From Pedobacter sp. PAMC26386 (lineage in GTDB: Bacteria; Bacteroidota; Bacteroidia; Sphingobacteriales; Sphingobacteriaceae), in assembly GCA_014302835.1 (NCBI GenBank), contig CP060294.1, forward strand, positions 4,179,067 through 4,243,066: a stretch of DNA of 64,000 nucleotides. The letters are read 5' to 3'. The position numbers were made by a program, and so were the translations under genes. The notes beneath the pieces were generated by a model. The model was not told the DNA's origin and did not search any database. It worked only from the letters and a program-made list of their open reading frames with translations. Positions 35,086 through 44,643 of this stretch are shown one piece after another; positions within the stretch are counted from its first letter, which is position 1, and the number at the start of each line of letters is the position of its first letter.

Positions 35086-36966
35086 ATGTGCAAGCGTTTG
35101 ATATTTCTTTTTTGTGTCTTTGTTCTCTTTTTTAATTGTTCAAATGGATTTTCCCAAACTCAGGAAATCAAGGATGTTGAATCCAGTTTGCCCAAAATAA
35201 AAGACAGTCTCCGGTATGTTGATGCACTGAATCGTATTGCTATGCTTTCTCATTTGCGCTACCGGGACTCTTGTCTCTATTATGCAGAAAAAGCAAAGGA
35301 AATAAGTTACCGTCACGATTATCTGAAGGGAATCGCGGATGCAGAAAACTGTCAAGGCATCTACTATTTTTCGGTTAATAACTATCTTTCAGCCAAATAT
35401 TTCAATAACTCACTGCGGATCTACAGGTCCATCAACGATAAGCAGAATGTGGCACAGGTACTGATGAATATGGGTTTGATGATGGCTGGTGATCACAATG
35501 AAAAAGAAGCGCTTAAATATATTTACCAGGCCGAAGATATCAGTAGATCTTTAGTTAAAGATTCTATCCGTTCATTGATTATTAGTAACCTCCTGACAAT
35601 TGACAAGTCTTTGACTCCAAAGCAGTATAAACGCTTATTCAAGGAAGGGAGAGCAATTTCAAGGAAGTATAAAGATGAACGGCTTCTTATTTTTTATGAT
35701 GCCTCAGAAGGAACCAGACTATACAAAGCCGGAGAAAAACAACGCGGTCTGGCAATGCTGAAAGCCGCCTCACAGCGCGCAGAGGATCAGGGACTGGAAA
35801 GTGTGAAAGTAGAGACCTACGGAGATTTAGCTGATATCATGCTGGATTTGAAGAAAGATGATTTAGCCGAAGACTATTATAAAAAGGGATTAGATACCTC
35901 GGAAGAATTTGGTTTTTCTGATGACTATATCTACTTCGCAGAAAAGCTGTTTGAATTTTACAAATCACGTCATCTGCATGAAAAAGCATATCAATACGTC
36001 ACCCTTTTACTGGCCAAACAAAACCAGCTTGCAGATGCTGTAAATAAATCTGGCTACAACTATCAAAATTTCTCATTCAGAGAAACAGAAAATGCAGATC
36101 TTAAAGCAAGGGCGACCACAAGAATCAAAACGATTTTACTGCTGGCTTGCTTATCGGTGTCATGTATCGGACTAATCTTTTTTATTTATCGCGCATTGCG
36201 AATTAAAAAGGAGTATGGGGAGGCGCAACAGAAACTGCTTGAAACGGCCTCCCGCCAAAATAAGGAATTGCAACAGGCAAATCATTTCAATACCATGCTG
36301 ATTTCTGTAATTGCACATGATATCCGCCAACCTTTTAGTACGATTGTGATGCTTTCGAGTGTCTTTGAAATGTTGTCTGATGAAGAGAAATCTGATATGA
36401 TGGTCGAATTGAGTGAAACTTCTCAAAAAAGTTTGTCCTTCATGGATGGGTTACTGGACTGGATTAAATCTCAAAGCAGCAATTTCAATTATCAGCCGGA
36501 TAAACTGATGTTAAGAGATTTGATTGTTGAAGCAAATACATTCTTTAAGATCGCACAAAAGAAGAAAGCAATTGAGCTTTCGTTAAAAGTGTCTGACCAG
36601 GACATTGTGCTTTCAGACAAGCAAATGCTACTTTTTATAGTCCGGAATATATTGAATAATGCGACTAAATATTCTCCGGTACAGGGTGTTATTCAGATTT
36701 CTTCGCAACTGGATGGTGAGGTTATGCTGATTACGATCAGAGATCAGGGCCCGGGAATGAGCAATGAGCAACTAGACCGGTTGTTTAAATCGGGAACCAG
36801 TGATCTGGAGAAGATAAAGGACAAAGGGGCCGGGCTAGCGTTATTGATTTCGCATGAGATGGCTTCAATGATGGGGATGAAAATCTGGGCGAGCAGCGAA
36901 CTAGGAAAGGGGACTGCTTTCCATCTCTCGGTCAGGAATAGTCCTGTTTATACTCCATCCAGGTAA
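35086..36966 (+). CDS. TPR-containing sensor histidine kinase, orphan
   Basis: This 626-residue kinase has a signal-like N-terminus (1-24), a periplasmic region of TPR-like helices (about 50-320), one membrane segment (about 349-368, ILLLACLSVSCIGLIFFIY), a short coiled linker, a HisKA domain with the phospho-acceptor His411 in AHDIRQPF, and an HATPase domain with N box NILNNATKYS, G1 DQGPGMS and G2 GAGLALL. The layout matches Bacteroidota kinases that sense through TPR arrays. No response regulator gene is next to it, so its partner is unknown. Confidence 0.92.
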   Translation: MCKRLIFLFCVFVLFFNCSNGFSQTQEIKDVESSLPKIKDSLRYVDALNRIAMLSHLRYRDSCLYYAEKAKEISYRHDYLKGIADAENCQGIYYFSVNNYLSAKYFNNSLRIYRSINDKQNVAQVLMNMGLMMAGDHNEKEALKYIYQAEDISRSLVKDSIRSLIISNLLTIDKSLTPKQYKRLFKEGRAISRKYKDERLLIFYDASEGTRLYKAGEKQRGLAMLKAASQRAEDQGLESVKVETYGDLADIMLDLKKDDLAEDYYKKGLDTSEEFGFSDDYIYFAEKLFEFYKSRHLHEKAYQYVTLLLAKQNQLADAVNKSGYNYQNFSFRETENADLKARATTRIKTILLLACLSVSCIGLIFFIYRALRIKKEYGEAQQKLLETASRQNKELQQANHFNTMLISVIAHDIRQPFSTIVMLSSVFEMLSDEEKSDMMVELSETSQKSLSFMDGLLDWIKSQSSNFNYQPDKLMLRDLIVEANTFFKIAQKKKAIELSLKVSDQDIVLSDKQMLLFIVRNILNNATKYSPVQGVIQISSQLDGEVMLITIRDQGPGMSNEQLDRLFKSGTSDLEKIKDKGAGLALLISHEMASMMGMKIWASSELGKGTAFHLSVRNSPVYTPSR

Positions 36967-37041
36967 CCAGGATCAAGAATGGTGAAGTTAGTTTGGGTTG
37001 GTTGTTGGAAGAAAGGTTAGGATAGCTACTGGTCCTAAATA

Positions 37042-37063
37042 GCCTGATTTACAGGCGTTTTTT
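37042..37063 (+). terminator. Weak terminator after the histidine kinase
   Basis: GCCTG/CAGGC around ATTTA is followed by GTTTTTT. The stem is only 5 bp, so confidence is moderate. Confidence 0.5.
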
Positions 37064-37196
37064 ATGAACAAAATAAATAAGGGCTTGTTCTGGGAATATT
37101 CTTAAGTTTGATGAAATTAAAATTCTTCGGTTTTTATTATGGAATCGGCATGGTTTTTACATCTAATCTGTAAATACACACAAATAGAAAATTATT

Positions 37197-37898
37197 ATGA
37201 GAAAGTTATTAGTCTTTGCCTTTGTTAGTTTAATCAGTATTAGCGCCATGGCCCAACAAGTAGATTTACGTAAAAAAATTACCGTTAGCGGAACCGCCGA
37301 AACGGAAGTTACTCCGGATATTATTTATCTCAGCATCTCCCTGAAAGAATATTTGAAAGATGGTAACAGCAAAAAGAAAGTTGAGATTACTGATCTTGAA
37401 AAACAATTATATAATGCAATTCAAACTGCTGGTATCGCCAAAGAAAATTTAATGATCAACAGCTTATCAAGCTTTAATACTGCTCCTGAAAAAAAGAAAA
37501 ATCCTGATTTCTTAGTGAGCAAACAATATCGTCTGAAAGTTACGGACCTCAACAAATGGAACGAAATCATTGGTTCAGTTGACCCTAAAGGTGTAGCTTA
37601 TACTAATGTTGACAGCTACGACTATTCTAAAATTGAGACTTTAAAGAAAGAATTAAAAATTAAAGCTTTACAAGCCGCAAAAGCAAAAGCAACTTATCTG
37701 GTGGAAGCTCTAGGAAATCAACTGGGCAGTGTAATTGATATTCAGGAACAAAGTAATGAGAACTATCCTGTTTACCGCGCAAGTGGCATGATGATGAAGT
37801 CTGCAATGGCTGAGGATTCTTCTGCTGGTGCACCAGAAATTGACTTCAAAAAGATCAAATTAAGTTATGTCATGAATACCGTCTTTGAAATTAAATAG
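37197..37898 (+). CDS. SIMPL (DUF541) domain periplasmic protein
   Basis: This 233-residue protein has a signal peptide (1-19, ISAMAQQ) and a SIMPL/DUF541 fold (about 25-230), recognised by ITVSGTAETEVTPDIIYLSISL at the start and by ALQAAKAKATYLVEALGNQLG in the middle. Relatives are periplasmic or outer-membrane proteins linked to oxidative and envelope stress; the precise function is unknown. It appears monocistronic, with a strong terminator 30 bp downstream. Confidence 0.85.
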   Translation: MRKLLVFAFVSLISISAMAQQVDLRKKITVSGTAETEVTPDIIYLSISLKEYLKDGNSKKKVEITDLEKQLYNAIQTAGIAKENLMINSLSSFNTAPEKKKNPDFLVSKQYRLKVTDLNKWNEIIGSVDPKGVAYTNVDSYDYSKIETLKKELKIKALQAAKAKATYLVEALGNQLGSVIDIQEQSNENYPVYRASGMMMKSAMAEDSSAGAPEIDFKKIKLSYVMNTVFEIK

Positions 37899-37927
37899 TG
37901 ACTGTTTCATCCTACTTTTTTATTTAA

Positions 37928-37963
37928 ACAAAAAACCTACCAACTTTTTGGTAGGTTTTTTGT
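37928..37963 (+). terminator. Terminator of the SIMPL gene
   Basis: ACAAAAAACCTACCAA and its exact complement form a 16-bp stem around CTTT, with a T run at the end. Confidence 0.88.
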
Positions 37964-38008
37964 TGTAACATTATTCTGCCAGATACCTTCATCATTTAAA
38001 TTAAAACC

Positions 38009-38317
38009 ATGAAAAAATTAATCTACTCTTTAACTTTAATCTTCCTTTTAGGAATTAGTGTTAACCCTGTTTCTGCAGCTACGTCTAAGGACAAAGTTGA
38101 GATGACTACTGAACAAAAAGTTCAGTTAGAAAAAATCACTAACCGGGTAGAAGAAATTAAAGCAATGGACAAATCTAATTTGTCAAGAGCTGAGAAAAAA
38201 GAATTGCGCAAAGAACTTAGAACGATGAAAAAACAAGCCCGCGCAATGGGTGGAGGTGTTTATCTTTCTGTAGGTGCAATTATCATTATTATCTTATTAT
38301 TGATTCTGATCTTGTAA
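38009..38317 (+). CDS. Small secreted/membrane protein of unknown function
   Basis: The 102-residue product has a signal peptide (1-23, VSAATS), a charged helical middle (about 30-78, rich in Lys and Glu, EEIKAMDKSNLSRAEKKELR) and a C-terminal hydrophobic helix (about 82-102, YLSVGAIIIIILLLILIL) ending at the last residue. I do not recognise a family with a known function. The layout suggests a periplasmic coiled-coil anchored in the membrane at its end. It ends at a bidirectional terminator shared with serS. Confidence 0.75.
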   Translation: MKKLIYSLTLIFLLGISVNPVSAATSKDKVEMTTEQKVQLEKITNRVEEIKAMDKSNLSRAEKKELRKELRTMKKQARAMGGGVYLSVGAIIIIILLLILIL

Positions 38318-38336
38318 GCAAAACGAGATTTTAAAT

Positions 38337-38371
38337 AAAATGCTCCTTATCGTTAAGATAAGGAGCATTTT
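38337..38371. terminator. Bidirectional terminator between the small protein gene and serS
   Basis: AAAATGCTCCTTATC and its exact complement form a 15-bp stem around GTTAA, with A and T runs on both sides. The two flanking genes converge on it. Confidence 0.88.
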
Positions 38372-38394
38372 TACTTTTGTTTTTCTATGAAGGA

Positions 38395-39666
38395 TTAATC
38401 TATACGATCAAATCCAGTATATTTCACCAAAACTTCTGGGATCATAATACCATCTTCTGTCTGATAATTCTCCAGGATAGCAGCCACGATACGTGGTAAA
38501 GCTAAAGCACTACCGTTTAAGGTATGCGCCAATTGAGTTTTCCCTGTATTTCCTTTGAATCTTAACTTCAAACGATTAGTCTGAAAAGCTTCAAAATTAG
38601 AAACAGAAGAAACTTCCAGCCAGCGTTGCTGTGCCGCACTCCATACTTCCATATCATAAGTCATCGCTGAAACAAAACCCATATCTCCACCACACAAGCG
38701 TAACACGCGGAAATGTAACCCTAAGTCCTTTAAAAGGGATTGTACATAAGCACTCATCTCTTCCAGAACTTCATAAGATTTATCTGGATGTACAACCTGT
38801 ACCAATTCTACTTTATCAAATTGGTGTAATCTGTTCAGACCACGTACATGTGCTCCGTAAGAGCCTGCCTCACGACGAAAACAGGGTGTATAGGCTGTAT
38901 TTTTAATTGGTAATTCTTCTTCTTTTAAAATTACATCACGGTAAAGATTAGTCACAGGAACTTCGGCAGTAGGAATCAGGTAAAGATTATCTACTGTAGA
39001 ATGATACATCTGACCTTCTTTATCCGGCAACTGACCTGTTCCGAAACCTGAAGCTTCGTTGATCATCAAAGGCACCTGCATTTCTCTGTATCCCTGCTCT
39101 GTTGCACGGTCCAGGAAAAAATTAATCAAGGCACGCTGTAGACGCGCTCCTTTACCTTTATATACGGGAAAACCTGCACCGGTAATTTTTGTACCTAGTT
39201 CAAAGTCAATAATGTCATACTTGGATGTCAGCTCCCAGTGTGGTAAAGCCTTACCATGCAATTCTGCCGGAGCACCATGGGTAAGTACCACTTCATTTTC
39301 TTCTGGTGTAGCACCTGAAGGAACTTGCTCACCCGGTAAATTAGGTATTTGTACCAATGCATTGTATAAATGCAGTTCTACCACTGCCAGTTGATCTGAC
39401 AGTGTTTTAATCTGTTCTTTATTCGATGTAGTCTCTGCTTTAACTGCTTCGGCTTCTTCTTTTTTACCATTACGCATTAGTTCACCAACTTGTTTAGCAT
39501 TGGCATTGGCGATAGCGGATAGGTTATCCAGCGAAGTTTGAGTCTGTCTGCGTTCTTCATCTAATTTGATAACTTCATCAACCAATTCAGGTTGTTTGAA
39601 ATTACGTACGCTTAAGCGTTCTAAAACTTTCTCTCTATTTTCGCGGATATAGTTAACTTGCAGCAT
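38395..39666 (-). CDS. serS: Seryl-tRNA synthetase
   Basis: This 423-residue class II synthetase charges tRNA-Ser and tRNA-Sec type adaptors with serine. The N-terminal arm (about 1-105) is the expected long antiparallel coiled coil. The catalytic core carries class II motif 2 (TPCFRREAGSYGAHVRGLNRLHQF, about 260-283, split here by the usual loop) and motif 3 (LNGSALALPRIVAAILENYQ, about 383-402). Length is normal. It is divergent from rsmI, with 44 bp between start codons. Confidence 0.97.
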   Translation of the reverse strand: MLQVNYIRENREKVLERLSVRNFKQPELVDEVIKLDEERRQTQTSLDNLSAIANANAKQVGELMRNGKKEEAEAVKAETTSNKEQIKTLSDQLAVVELHLYNALVQIPNLPGEQVPSGATPEENEVVLTHGAPAELHGKALPHWELTSKYDIIDFELGTKITGAGFPVYKGKGARLQRALINFFLDRATEQGYREMQVPLMINEASGFGTGQLPDKEGQMYHSTVDNLYLIPTAEVPVTNLYRDVILKEEELPIKNTAYTPCFRREAGSYGAHVRGLNRLHQFDKVELVQVVHPDKSYEVLEEMSAYVQSLLKDLGLHFRVLRLCGGDMGFVSAMTYDMEVWSAAQQRWLEVSSVSNFEAFQTNRLKLRFKGNTGKTQLAHTLNGSALALPRIVAAILENYQTEDGIMIPEVLVKYTGFDRID

Positions 39667-39710
39667 TATTTAATTTTTTTAACAAATATAACAAGAGTTT
39701 GGAGAATACT

Positions 39711-40421
39711 ATGGGCGGTAAACTATTTCTGGTTCCTACACCAATCGGCAATCTTGAAGATATGACTTTCAGGGCTGTCCGCGTTTTAAAGGAAGCGGAT
39801 GTTATCCTGGCTGAAGATACTCGTACAAGTGCACCTTTATTAAAGCATTTTGGCATTGATAAAAAAGCTTATTCACATCATCAGCATAACGAGCATAAAG
39901 CAACTTCAGAAATTATCAAATTTTTGAAGGAAGGTAAAAATGTGGCCCTGATTTCAGATGCTGGTACACCCGCAATCTCTGATCCCGGCTTTTTTCTGGT
40001 CAGGGAAGTGTTAAAAAATGATTTACCTGTAGAGTGCTTACCTGGTGCTACGGCTTTTGTACCTGCTCTTGTCAACTCTGGTTTACCTACAGATTCATTT
40101 GTATTTGAAGGCTTCCTCCCTGTTAAAAAAGGCAGACAAACCCGCTTAAAGAAACTTGCTGACGAAGAGAGAACGATCATTCTTTATGAAAGTCCACATC
40201 GCCTGTTAAAAACACTGGAAGAATTTGCCCAGTTCTTTGGAGAAGAAAGACAGGCCTCTGTAAGCAGAGAACTGACTAAAATGTACGAAGAAACCGTTAG
40301 AGGCACATTAGCAGAAATAAAATTACATTTTGAAACTAATATTTTAAAAGGTGAATTTGTAATTTGTGTTGCTGGTAAAGAAGAAACTAAAAAGGAAAAA
40401 CGCTCTTATGAAAAGGATTAA
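39711..40421 (+). CDS. rsmI: 16S rRNA (cytidine-1402-2'-O)-methyltransferase
   Basis: This 236-residue SAM enzyme methylates the ribose of C1402 in 16S rRNA. The ATG at 39711 is preceded by GGAG six bases upstream, one of the few clear ribosome sites in the window; an in-frame TTG at 39699 would add four residues. The tetrapyrrole-methylase fold is shown by LFLVPTPIGNLEDMTFRAV, ILAEDTRTSAPLLKHF, ALISDAGTPAISDPGF, PGATAFVPALVNSGLPT and FEGFLPVKKGRQ. It leads a plus-strand group with the PH/SHOCT protein and lnt. Confidence 0.95.
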   Translation: MGGKLFLVPTPIGNLEDMTFRAVRVLKEADVILAEDTRTSAPLLKHFGIDKKAYSHHQHNEHKATSEIIKFLKEGKNVALISDAGTPAISDPGFFLVREVLKNDLPVECLPGATAFVPALVNSGLPTDSFVFEGFLPVKKGRQTRLKKLADEERTIILYESPHRLLKTLEEFAQFFGEERQASVSRELTKMYEETVRGTLAEIKLHFETNILKGEFVICVAGKEETKKEKRSYEKD

Positions 40422-40483
40422 CCCCTGAAGAGCAACCTAAAGATAAATTTTAAACAGGCTCTAAGAGCCCAAAATAAAATAAT

Positions 40484-41134
40484 ATGATTTTAATAGATAG
40501 ATTTTTGAGCGATGAGCAAGATCCTAAAGCTGTTGAGAAAGTTTTAGGCAAGCTAAATGATATGCTAACCTCCAACGAAGAACTGATTTACCTGGCGGTA
40601 CAAAAAAGACCTGCTGTAAATCTTCTTCCTGACTGTATTGTAGTCAGCAACAAACGTATATTCTATTGTGAGCCGGCCAATTTCGGTATGACCATGAACT
40701 TCAAAGACATCTCCTGGAAGAGTATCAAAGAAATCTCTTTCAAAGAAGAAATCTTCGGTTCTAAATTCATCTGCGTGCCGCAGCATGGAGAAAATATTAT
40801 CACTGAATATATTCCTAAAGTACAAGCCCGCAAATTATACCAGGCTGCCTACGAACAATTAGAAGCCTACAAAGAGCAGCAAAGACAGACTGAACTGGAA
40901 GATAAAAGAGCTCAGCAACCTGTTACTCCTGCTGTTCCTATTGTGGAAACATTTGTTGCAGAAACTGCTCCGGAAGAAGAACCCGTTGCCCCTTACGTTG
41001 CACCTGCTCCGATAGAAGAACCTGAAGATGAAACGACCTTAAAACTAAGGAAGCTAAAAACGCTATACGACAAACAATTAATTACCCAAGCTGAATACGA
41101 GGCTAAAAAAGCCGATATATTAGATACTTTCTAA
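40484..41134 (+). CDS. Bacterial PH domain plus SHOCT domain protein
   Basis: This 216-residue protein has an N-terminal PH-like domain (about 25-125, with LLPDCIVVSNKRIFYCEP), a glutamine/proline/glutamate-rich linker (about 130-180) and a C-terminal SHOCT motif (about 186-216, LRKLKTLYDKQLITQAEYEAKKADIL). SHOCT modules are short oligomerisation or tail segments found with many partner domains. No membrane segment is visible. The function is unknown. lnt follows after 36 bp, so co-transcription is likely. Confidence 0.85.
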   Translation: MILIDRFLSDEQDPKAVEKVLGKLNDMLTSNEELIYLAVQKRPAVNLLPDCIVVSNKRIFYCEPANFGMTMNFKDISWKSIKEISFKEEIFGSKFICVPQHGENIITEYIPKVQARKLYQAAYEQLEAYKEQQRQTELEDKRAQQPVTPAVPIVETFVAETAPEEEPVAPYVAPAPIEEPEDETTLKLRKLKTLYDKQLITQAEYEAKKADILDTF

Positions 41135-41170
41135 ACTCTTATTTCAAGCGTACAACCCTCAGACCTATCA

Positions 41171-42808
41171 ATGAAAGCGATACAAACCTACCTGCTCGCC
41201 CTATTAAGTGCTTTTTTATTATGGCTGGCATGGCCGCCGCATACTTTTGCAGCTCCACTTCTTCTAATTGGTTTTGTACCTCTTTTTATTGCTTTGGATC
41301 ACCTGATCGCAAAAGGAGAAAAGAAGACAGGTAAAAAGGTCTTCCTCACTGCAGGTCTAACCTTTTTAGTCTGGAATACCGCATGCATCTACTGGGTCTA
41401 CAATGCAATAAGTGCGTACAATAATCCCGCTGTGGCCCTGGTAATTTCATTGATCCCGTATGGCCTTGGTGCTTTACTAATGACTTTTGCATTCTGGCTC
41501 TATTATCGTTTCAGAGTTATTGTAAGTAACAAACGTATCTCCTACCTGGCACTGGTCAGCTTTTGGATAGGCATGGAATATCTGCACGCTACCTGGGATC
41601 TTGCTTTCCCATGGATGACTCTTGGTAATGGCCTTGCTGGTATGCATCAATTGGCACAATGGTATGAAACTACCGGTGTGTACGGTGGTTCAATCTGGAT
41701 TTTGGTTAGCAATATCCTTGCATTCGAGGCTTACAAGAGCTTCAAATCCCAAACAGGTTACCTCAAAATCAGACCTGCTCTTGGCTGGCTGATCTTTTTG
41801 ATTATTCCTGCTGGAATTTCCCTGATCAAATATTATGGTTATAAAGAAAAAAGCCTCCCCATTAATGTAGTTGTGGTGCAGCCTAATATTGATCCCTACG
41901 AAAAAATGGGTGGTATTACTCCTGCCGAACAGTTAAAGACCCTGATTCATTTATCAGATTCCGTAGCTCAAACCAACACCGAATACTTCATATGGCCCGA
42001 AACTGCCATTCCAAGCTATGCAAACGAAGAACGCATTCGCGGTACCACAGAATTCATGGCTGCGCAATCCTTCCTGAATAAATATAAAAACGGTACCCTG
42101 ATTACGGGGATAGAAAGCTTAAGGTTCTACAACGACAAAAGAACCATTTCTGCCAAGTTTGATCCCCAGGGTAATCAATACTATGACAACTATAATGCTG
42201 CGATGCAGGTTGAAAATTCAGCAAATGTTCAGTTTTATCATAAATCAAAGCTTGTACCGGGTGTAGAAAAAATGCCTTTCCCAAATGCACTCTCTTTCCT
42301 TGCTCCTGCTTTTGCAGGTCTTGGAGGAACAGTTTCCGGCTGGGGATGGCAAGAGCATCCGGGTGTATTCTACTCACAAAATGGCGTAGGTGTAGCCCCA
42401 GTTATCTGCTATGAATCCCTTTGGGGTAGCTGGATCGGAGAATCCGTTAAAAACGGGGCCCAGCTCATCGCAATCATCACTAACGATGGCTGGTGGGGCA
42501 ATACTTCTGGCAAAGACCAGCATTTCCTCTATGCTAAACTGCGTGCGATTGAAACCCGCAGATGGGTAGTGCGTTCGGCAAATACAGGAATCTCAGGTTT
42601 TATCAATCAGCGTGGGGACATTGTTAAACAATCTACCTGGTGGACACGCGATGCCTTAAAGATGGATGTCAACTTAAACGATCAGCTTACACTGTATGTA
42701 AAAAGCGGAGACATCCTTGCGCAGCTGTTGAGTATTCTGGGTATAGTTCTGGCTTTGTTTATCCCCTATAAAACCTTTTTCAAAAAGAAAAAACCAGTAA
42801 AATTATAA
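41171..42808 (+). CDS. lnt: Apolipoprotein N-acyltransferase
   Basis: This 545-residue inner-membrane enzyme adds the third acyl chain to lipoproteins, the last step after Lgt and LspA. About six N-terminal membrane segments (1-220) precede a nitrilase-type periplasmic domain (about 230-500). The catalytic triad is visible: Glu277 (IWPETAIPS), Lys360 (HKSKLVPGVEKMPF) and Cys413 (VICYESLWG). A final membrane segment is at about 512-535. It matters for the many lipoproteins of this organism, SusD included. Confidence 0.95.
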   Translation: MKAIQTYLLALLSAFLLWLAWPPHTFAAPLLLIGFVPLFIALDHLIAKGEKKTGKKVFLTAGLTFLVWNTACIYWVYNAISAYNNPAVALVISLIPYGLGALLMTFAFWLYYRFRVIVSNKRISYLALVSFWIGMEYLHATWDLAFPWMTLGNGLAGMHQLAQWYETTGVYGGSIWILVSNILAFEAYKSFKSQTGYLKIRPALGWLIFLIIPAGISLIKYYGYKEKSLPINVVVVQPNIDPYEKMGGITPAEQLKTLIHLSDSVAQTNTEYFIWPETAIPSYANEERIRGTTEFMAAQSFLNKYKNGTLITGIESLRFYNDKRTISAKFDPQGNQYYDNYNAAMQVENSANVQFYHKSKLVPGVEKMPFPNALSFLAPAFAGLGGTVSGWGWQEHPGVFYSQNGVGVAPVICYESLWGSWIGESVKNGAQLIAIITNDGWWGNTSGKDQHFLYAKLRAIETRRWVVRSANTGISGFINQRGDIVKQSTWWTRDALKMDVNLNDQLTLYVKSGDILAQLLSILGIVLALFIPYKTFFKKKKPVKL

Positions 42809-42854
42809 ACAGATATAATAGTAAATGATTAATTAACTGAATAAAATCAGGGTA

Positions 42855-42887
42855 AAAAAGGTGTCAAAAGAAAACGGACACCTTTTT
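42855..42887 (+). terminator. Terminator after lnt
   Basis: AAAAAGGTGTC and GACACCTTTTT form an 11-bp perfect stem around an A-rich 11-base loop, 46 bp past the lnt stop. Confidence 0.82.
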
Positions 42888-42992
42888 CAATTCTTTAATC
42901 TTTCCTGTTTCTCTCTGTTTAGTTCAGCAGGATCAAATTTTCGACTAAAGACCGTCACATGATTACAGCACTTGTGGCTGCAAGGCAACAGA

Positions 42993-44141
42993 TTATTCCT
43001 GCGCTTTAGACCCAGATACACTTTTCAATAGCAGTGCACCTAATGAAAGTGCCAGTAAGATCACGCTCGTCAAAGGGATTTGATGAACTCCGATTTTTGC
43101 TATCGTCAGGCCTCCCACCGTAGAACCGATTGTTACTGCCAGATTTCCACAGGATGTAAAAATACTATTTACAAATTCAGGGGCCTCGGTTGTGGATGAA
43201 GTTACAGTTACATTACTGATCAAAAATCCACCTGTATGGATTAATCCCCAAAAACAAATCATGATCATCATAGGTACAAAATCACCTCCGAAACAAAACA
43301 GGAACAAGTGAATCACTGCCAGCAATACAATAAAGACCAATGTAGTGAAGTTGATATTCTTACTTAAATATTTCCCAGCCAGCCAGTTTCCGCCTATACC
43401 GGCAATCCCAAAAAGCAAGAGCATCAGACTGATTTGCCCCTCCTTCATAAAAGTAACCTGCTCTAAATATACCGCCATGTAGCCATAAGTAGAGTACATT
43501 GACGAAATCATTAGGCAGGCAAGCAAAAGATTGATCCATAAGATTCTTTTCCTGAAAATATTCAGGTGACTGATCCTATCATTATTTACTGGTGCGGAGA
43601 TAGGAGGTAAAAACCATAACAACCCTGCAAAAGAAATGGCGTTTATAAATCCAGACAAAAGAAATGAGGCTTGCCAGTTAAATACATCGGCCATAAAAGC
43701 AGCCAGTGGGATGCCAAAAACGCTCGCAATGGTAAAACCGGCAAAGACAATACTTACCGCCTTCGGTGATTGTTCTGCCGGCACTGAATTGGCCGCCGTT
43801 GCAAGCCCGATGGACCAAAACACAGGGTGCAGAAATGCAGGCAGGATTCTAGCTATCAGTAAAACATTGAAACTGGGAGAAAGGGCCGACATGATATTTG
43901 ACAGTGTAAAAACAGCCAGCACAAATGCCAGGGTTTTCTTACGGTCGAAACGAGAAACCGCCATCATCATAAAAGGTCCAAACACGGCTATAATCAAGGC
44001 AAAAGCGCTTAGTAGCCAACCCGCTTTATCAATGCTGACATCAAAAGCATAAGATATCTTGGGTAAAATCCCAATTACACCAAACTCCGTTGTGGCAAGT
44101 CCGAAAATGCCTAAGGCAAGTACATAAAGTGTTCGCTTCAT
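42993..44141 (-). CDS. MFS efflux-type transporter (DHA1, AraJ/YdhP-like)
   Basis: This 382-residue major-facilitator protein has about twelve membrane segments. The N-terminus (LALGIFGLATTEFGVIGILP) is characteristic of the DHA1 drug/sugar efflux group, and a motif A-like SRFDRKKTLAFVLAVF follows in the loop between segments 2 and 3. It lies back to back with an HxlR-type regulator with 113 bp between them, a common arrangement for an inducible efflux pump. The substrate cannot be predicted. Confidence 0.9.
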   Translation of the reverse strand: MKRTLYVLALGIFGLATTEFGVIGILPKISYAFDVSIDKAGWLLSAFALIIAVFGPFMMMAVSRFDRKKTLAFVLAVFTLSNIMSALSPSFNVLLIARILPAFLHPVFWSIGLATAANSVPAEQSPKAVSIVFAGFTIASVFGIPLAAFMADVFNWQASFLLSGFINAISFAGLLWFLPPISAPVNNDRISHLNIFRKRILWINLLLACLMISSMYSTYGYMAVYLEQVTFMKEGQISLMLLLFGIAGIGGNWLAGKYLSKNINFTTLVFIVLLAVIHLFLFCFGGDFVPMMIMICFWGLIHTGGFLISNVTVTSSTTEAPEFVNSIFTSCGNLAVTIGSTVGGLTIAKIGVHQIPLTSVILLALSLGALLLKSVSGSKAQE

Positions 44142-44215
44142 AATTTGCTATTATTTTTTGTGCAAATTTGCCAAACAAACAAGCTTTCTTTACCGTACAC
44201 ACTTTTATGTATGAC

Positions 44216-44233
44216 ACTTCCCTTTAGGAAAGT
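44216..44233. promoter_or_regulatory. Inverted repeat, candidate HxlR operator
   Basis: ACTTCCCT and AGGAAAGT face each other around TT with one mismatch, 21 bp before the HxlR start and within the shared promoter region of the MFS gene. Its position fits an operator; no experimental link is known. Confidence 0.35.
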
Positions 44234-44254
44234 ATAGAAACAAAAACGCACATT

Positions 44255-44611
44255 ATGCCCGAATTTTTCCACGATAAAAAACTGTACTACACACCTATCG
44301 AATTTGCCCTGAACCATATTGGTGGAACATGGAAAATGCCCATTCTCTGGCGACTGCAAAACAATATTTTAAGATTCGGGGAATTGAAAAAAGACATCCC
44401 GCATATCACAGACAAGGTACTAACCACTCAATTAAGAGATCTCGAAGAAAAAGGATTAATCCAACGAAAGGTTTATCCCGTTGTCCCTTCCAGAGTAGAG
44501 TACAGTATTACAGAAAAAGGGTTAAAAGCAATCCCGATCATAGAAACGATTATGAAGTACGGCTACGAGCTAATTCTTGAAGAAGGAATTGAGTATCCAC
44601 CAAAATGCTAA
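44255..44611 (+). CDS. HxlR-family winged-helix regulator
   Basis: This 118-residue regulator is a typical HxlR protein: the winged helix covers about residues 18-105, with GGTWKMPILWRL, FGELKKDIPHITDKVLTTQLRDLEEKGLI and the wing VEYSITEKGLKAIPII. These proteins often respond to reactive electrophiles or oxidants through cysteines; here the only Cys is the C-terminal residue 118. It is divergent from the MFS gene, which it probably represses. Confidence 0.92.
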   Translation: MPEFFHDKKLYYTPIEFALNHIGGTWKMPILWRLQNNILRFGELKKDIPHITDKVLTTQLRDLEEKGLIQRKVYPVVPSRVEYSITEKGLKAIPIIETIMKYGYELILEEGIEYPPKC

Positions 44612-44643
44612 ACAACCAGAAGATTGTATCTGTCCAGGAAAAC

